Below are positions 59,801 through 60,112 of a stretch of DNA of 60,112 bases, in pieces (within the stretch, counting starts at the first letter, position 1; each line of letters opens with the position of its first letter). The notes under the pieces are model-generated. The model searched no databases, was not told the origin of the DNA, and saw only the letters and a list, made by a program, of their open reading frames with translations. The translations under genes were made by a program, and so were the position numbers. The stretch is taken from assembly GCA_905480015.1 (NCBI GenBank), contig CAJQOT010000007.1:1-60112 (forward strand), read 5' to 3'. Origin of the DNA: an uncultured Rickettsiales bacterium (GTDB taxonomy: Bacteria > Pseudomonadota > Alphaproteobacteria > Rickettsiales > Deianiraeaceae).

Positions 59801-60112
59801 GTACACTCAACTCCGATTATATCCGAATACAAAGGTAGAGTGACTTTAACCGACTGCGTCCGCAATGTATCATACCATGAAAATTACGATGAAACATACA
59901 ATTCTTCAGTTCGCACAATAACCGAATCCAATCTTCACCCTGCTATTAAATTTGAAGTAAATGGAAAGCCAGTTAGAACAGAAAGTTTAGCACCGTATGT
60001 CACGGTATATTTATTGACGCGAGAATTCGAGCTAATTATAGATACATGTGCAGAATTGGTAATTACAATTTTTTCACCATCTGAGTTTTCTACATATTTT
60101 AGGTTATCAAAC
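56801..60112 (+). CDS. rpoC: RNA polymerase subunit beta', 5' part (cut by window edge)
   Basis: The frame is open from the ATG to the right edge (1104 codons), so the gene continues outside. The N-terminal zinc ligands are Cys68, Cys70, Cys83 and Cys86 in YECLCGKYRKIKYKG and ICEKCGVEV. The active-site magnesium triad is Asp458, Asp460 and Asp462 in NADFDGDQMAV. The second zinc site uses VLQDDCGS and CILEKGVCAKCYG. The trigger-loop region FHSGGVALRG closes the visible portion. Spacing and order match bacterial beta' with no unusual insertion in this part. Confidence 0.98.
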   Translation, partial: MSAITQGEFFDRNAFNSVRINIASPEDILQWSYGEVTRPETINYRTYKPEKDGLFCAKIFGPIKDYECLCGKYRKIKYKGIICEKCGVEVTKSSVRRERMGHIKLVSPVVHTWFLHSLPSRIAVLLDLQLKEIENVIHFNKYIVVDPGNTPTARCTTFTNTEYEDALNKYGDDAFRVGIGAEAIKELLSSIDLPKEKEKSLASLKATASLIKRNSLIKRINIINDFIQSDNNPSMMVLDTVPILPPDLRPLIMLNTGKFASSDLNELYRRVINRNNRLKTLLDLDAPDIIIKNEKRMLQESVDALFNNDRRTKITNASGRIFKSLSSILSGKQGRFRQNLLGKRVDYSGRSVITVGPNLEIYQCGLPKIMALELFKPFIYSKLESYGIVKSIRAAKDLIDDKDPIVWIILEEVVKNHPVLLNRAPTLHRLGIQAFEPILIETKAIQLHPLVCTAFNADFDGDQMAVHVPLSIESRMESRALMMSTNNTLSPSSGDPVIVPTQDVILGIYYITNLAEDLNKSSIKFSSIDEIIRALDDEIININSEISFIPAGQDKMEIYQTTSGRVKLYSLLGEQNKLPFSYFNKCFTKNDVSELLKLVNDHFPQGFLAQYANEIMRIGFRWATKSGISVGKDDILVPETKDARINEASVKVEQYEKQFAEGYITAREKYNKVTDIWHECTEQVANDMMVGFQKNSNTSKINTIYTIVNSGARGSITQLKQFAGMRGLMVKTSGEILETPILSNFKQGLKVMEYFNSAHGARKGLADTSLKTADAGYLTRRLVDVAQNCVVLQDDCGSTEGLELKSTFQSGKIIESAGSLAYGRVALHDVQHGGQIIVDAGQMITLEKSKELIDADINEIVVRSPIKCILEKGVCAKCYGKDISSTDYISIGQAVGIIAAQSIGEPGTQLTMRTFHSGGVALRGMQKPIIESEYSGSVVFDNLKYVENSDGEKIVITNSAHVSIISSNSRVNKYTVTYGAKLSVSEGQNIKKGDLIATHDVHSTPIISEYKGRVTLTDCVRNVSYHENYDETYNSSVRTITESNLHPAIKFEVNGKPVRTESLAPYVTVYLLTREFELIIDTCAELVITIFSPSEFSTYFRLSN

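Overview
This AT-rich, gene-dense window reads as the chromosome of a reduced-genome alphaproteobacterium, most likely a Rickettsiales-type symbiont. The support is the strong A/T bias, short intergenic gaps, alphaproteobacterial proteins (KpsF, GlpX, RNase J, an alphaproteobacterial HemY-like TPR protein, LptE and ExoD families) and a classic nusG-rplKAJL-rpoBC cluster. Transketolase and GlpX, RodA and FtsI (peptidoglycan), an ArgD/DapC-type aminotransferase and shikimate kinase indicate more biosynthesis than in Rickettsia proper. A less reduced or even extracellular relative (Midichloriaceae- or Deianiraeaceae-like) is my guess, not a demonstrated placement.

Layout. 1-2.6 kb: lipB (cut), fabH, tatC, truA. 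2.6-4.1 kb: a phage-derived lysis module in which a holin-like gene runs into a GH24 lysozyme lying in the -1 frame behind an A-rich slippery site. 4.2-7.7 kb: ppa, a DsbA-like oxidoreductase, pnp. 7.8-8.8 kb: a decaying low-complexity Ser/Lys-repeat gene with a terminator. 8.8-15.1 kb: tkt, a leader-like RNA region before a 46-residue ORF, dcd, an unknown membrane protein, an aspartate-family aminotransferase, and zapE broken by a -1 frameshift at an A7 tract. 15.2-21.9 kb: comM, uppS, mlaA, a split hemY-like gene, and a threonyl-tRNA synthetase carrying an in-frame insertion of about 116 residues between its editing and catalytic parts. 21.9-26.1 kb: initiator tRNA, rodA, a tiny hydrophobic ORF, kpsF, bolA, glpX.

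26.3-28.6 kb holds a compact four-gene operon: a Cys-rich precursor peptide with a signal sequence, an MNIO (DUF692) enzyme, a DUF2063 partner and a DoxX-like membrane protein. This is the architecture of the bufferin/HvfABCD class of copper-binding modified peptides. The precursor here has its own motif, GK(S/T)xC repeated, and a lipobox-like cleavage site. I regard it as the most interesting system in the window.

28.7-49.7 kb is mostly housekeeping: lpd, an SPFH protein, rnj, an LptE-like lipoprotein, ychF, a CsgG-like lipoprotein, dprA, an argD/dapC-type gene, exoD, a DMT transporter, sppA, a GT2-like protein, aroK, ftsI, recO, ftsY. The exception is a 1329-residue membrane-anchored protein of unknown function whose N-terminal half contains about five helical repeats of 76 residues with an invariant cysteine pair. 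50.0-60.1 kb is the nusG-rplK-rplA-rplJ-rplL-rpoB-rpoC transcription/translation cluster, with rpoC running off the end.

Three themes recur. Two genes shift to the -1 frame at A-rich heptamers. A 20-base sequence occurs identically in three intergenic sites. Several proteins have lineage-specific insertions or repeats. All functional statements rest on reading the sequence and knowledge of families; no database search was run.
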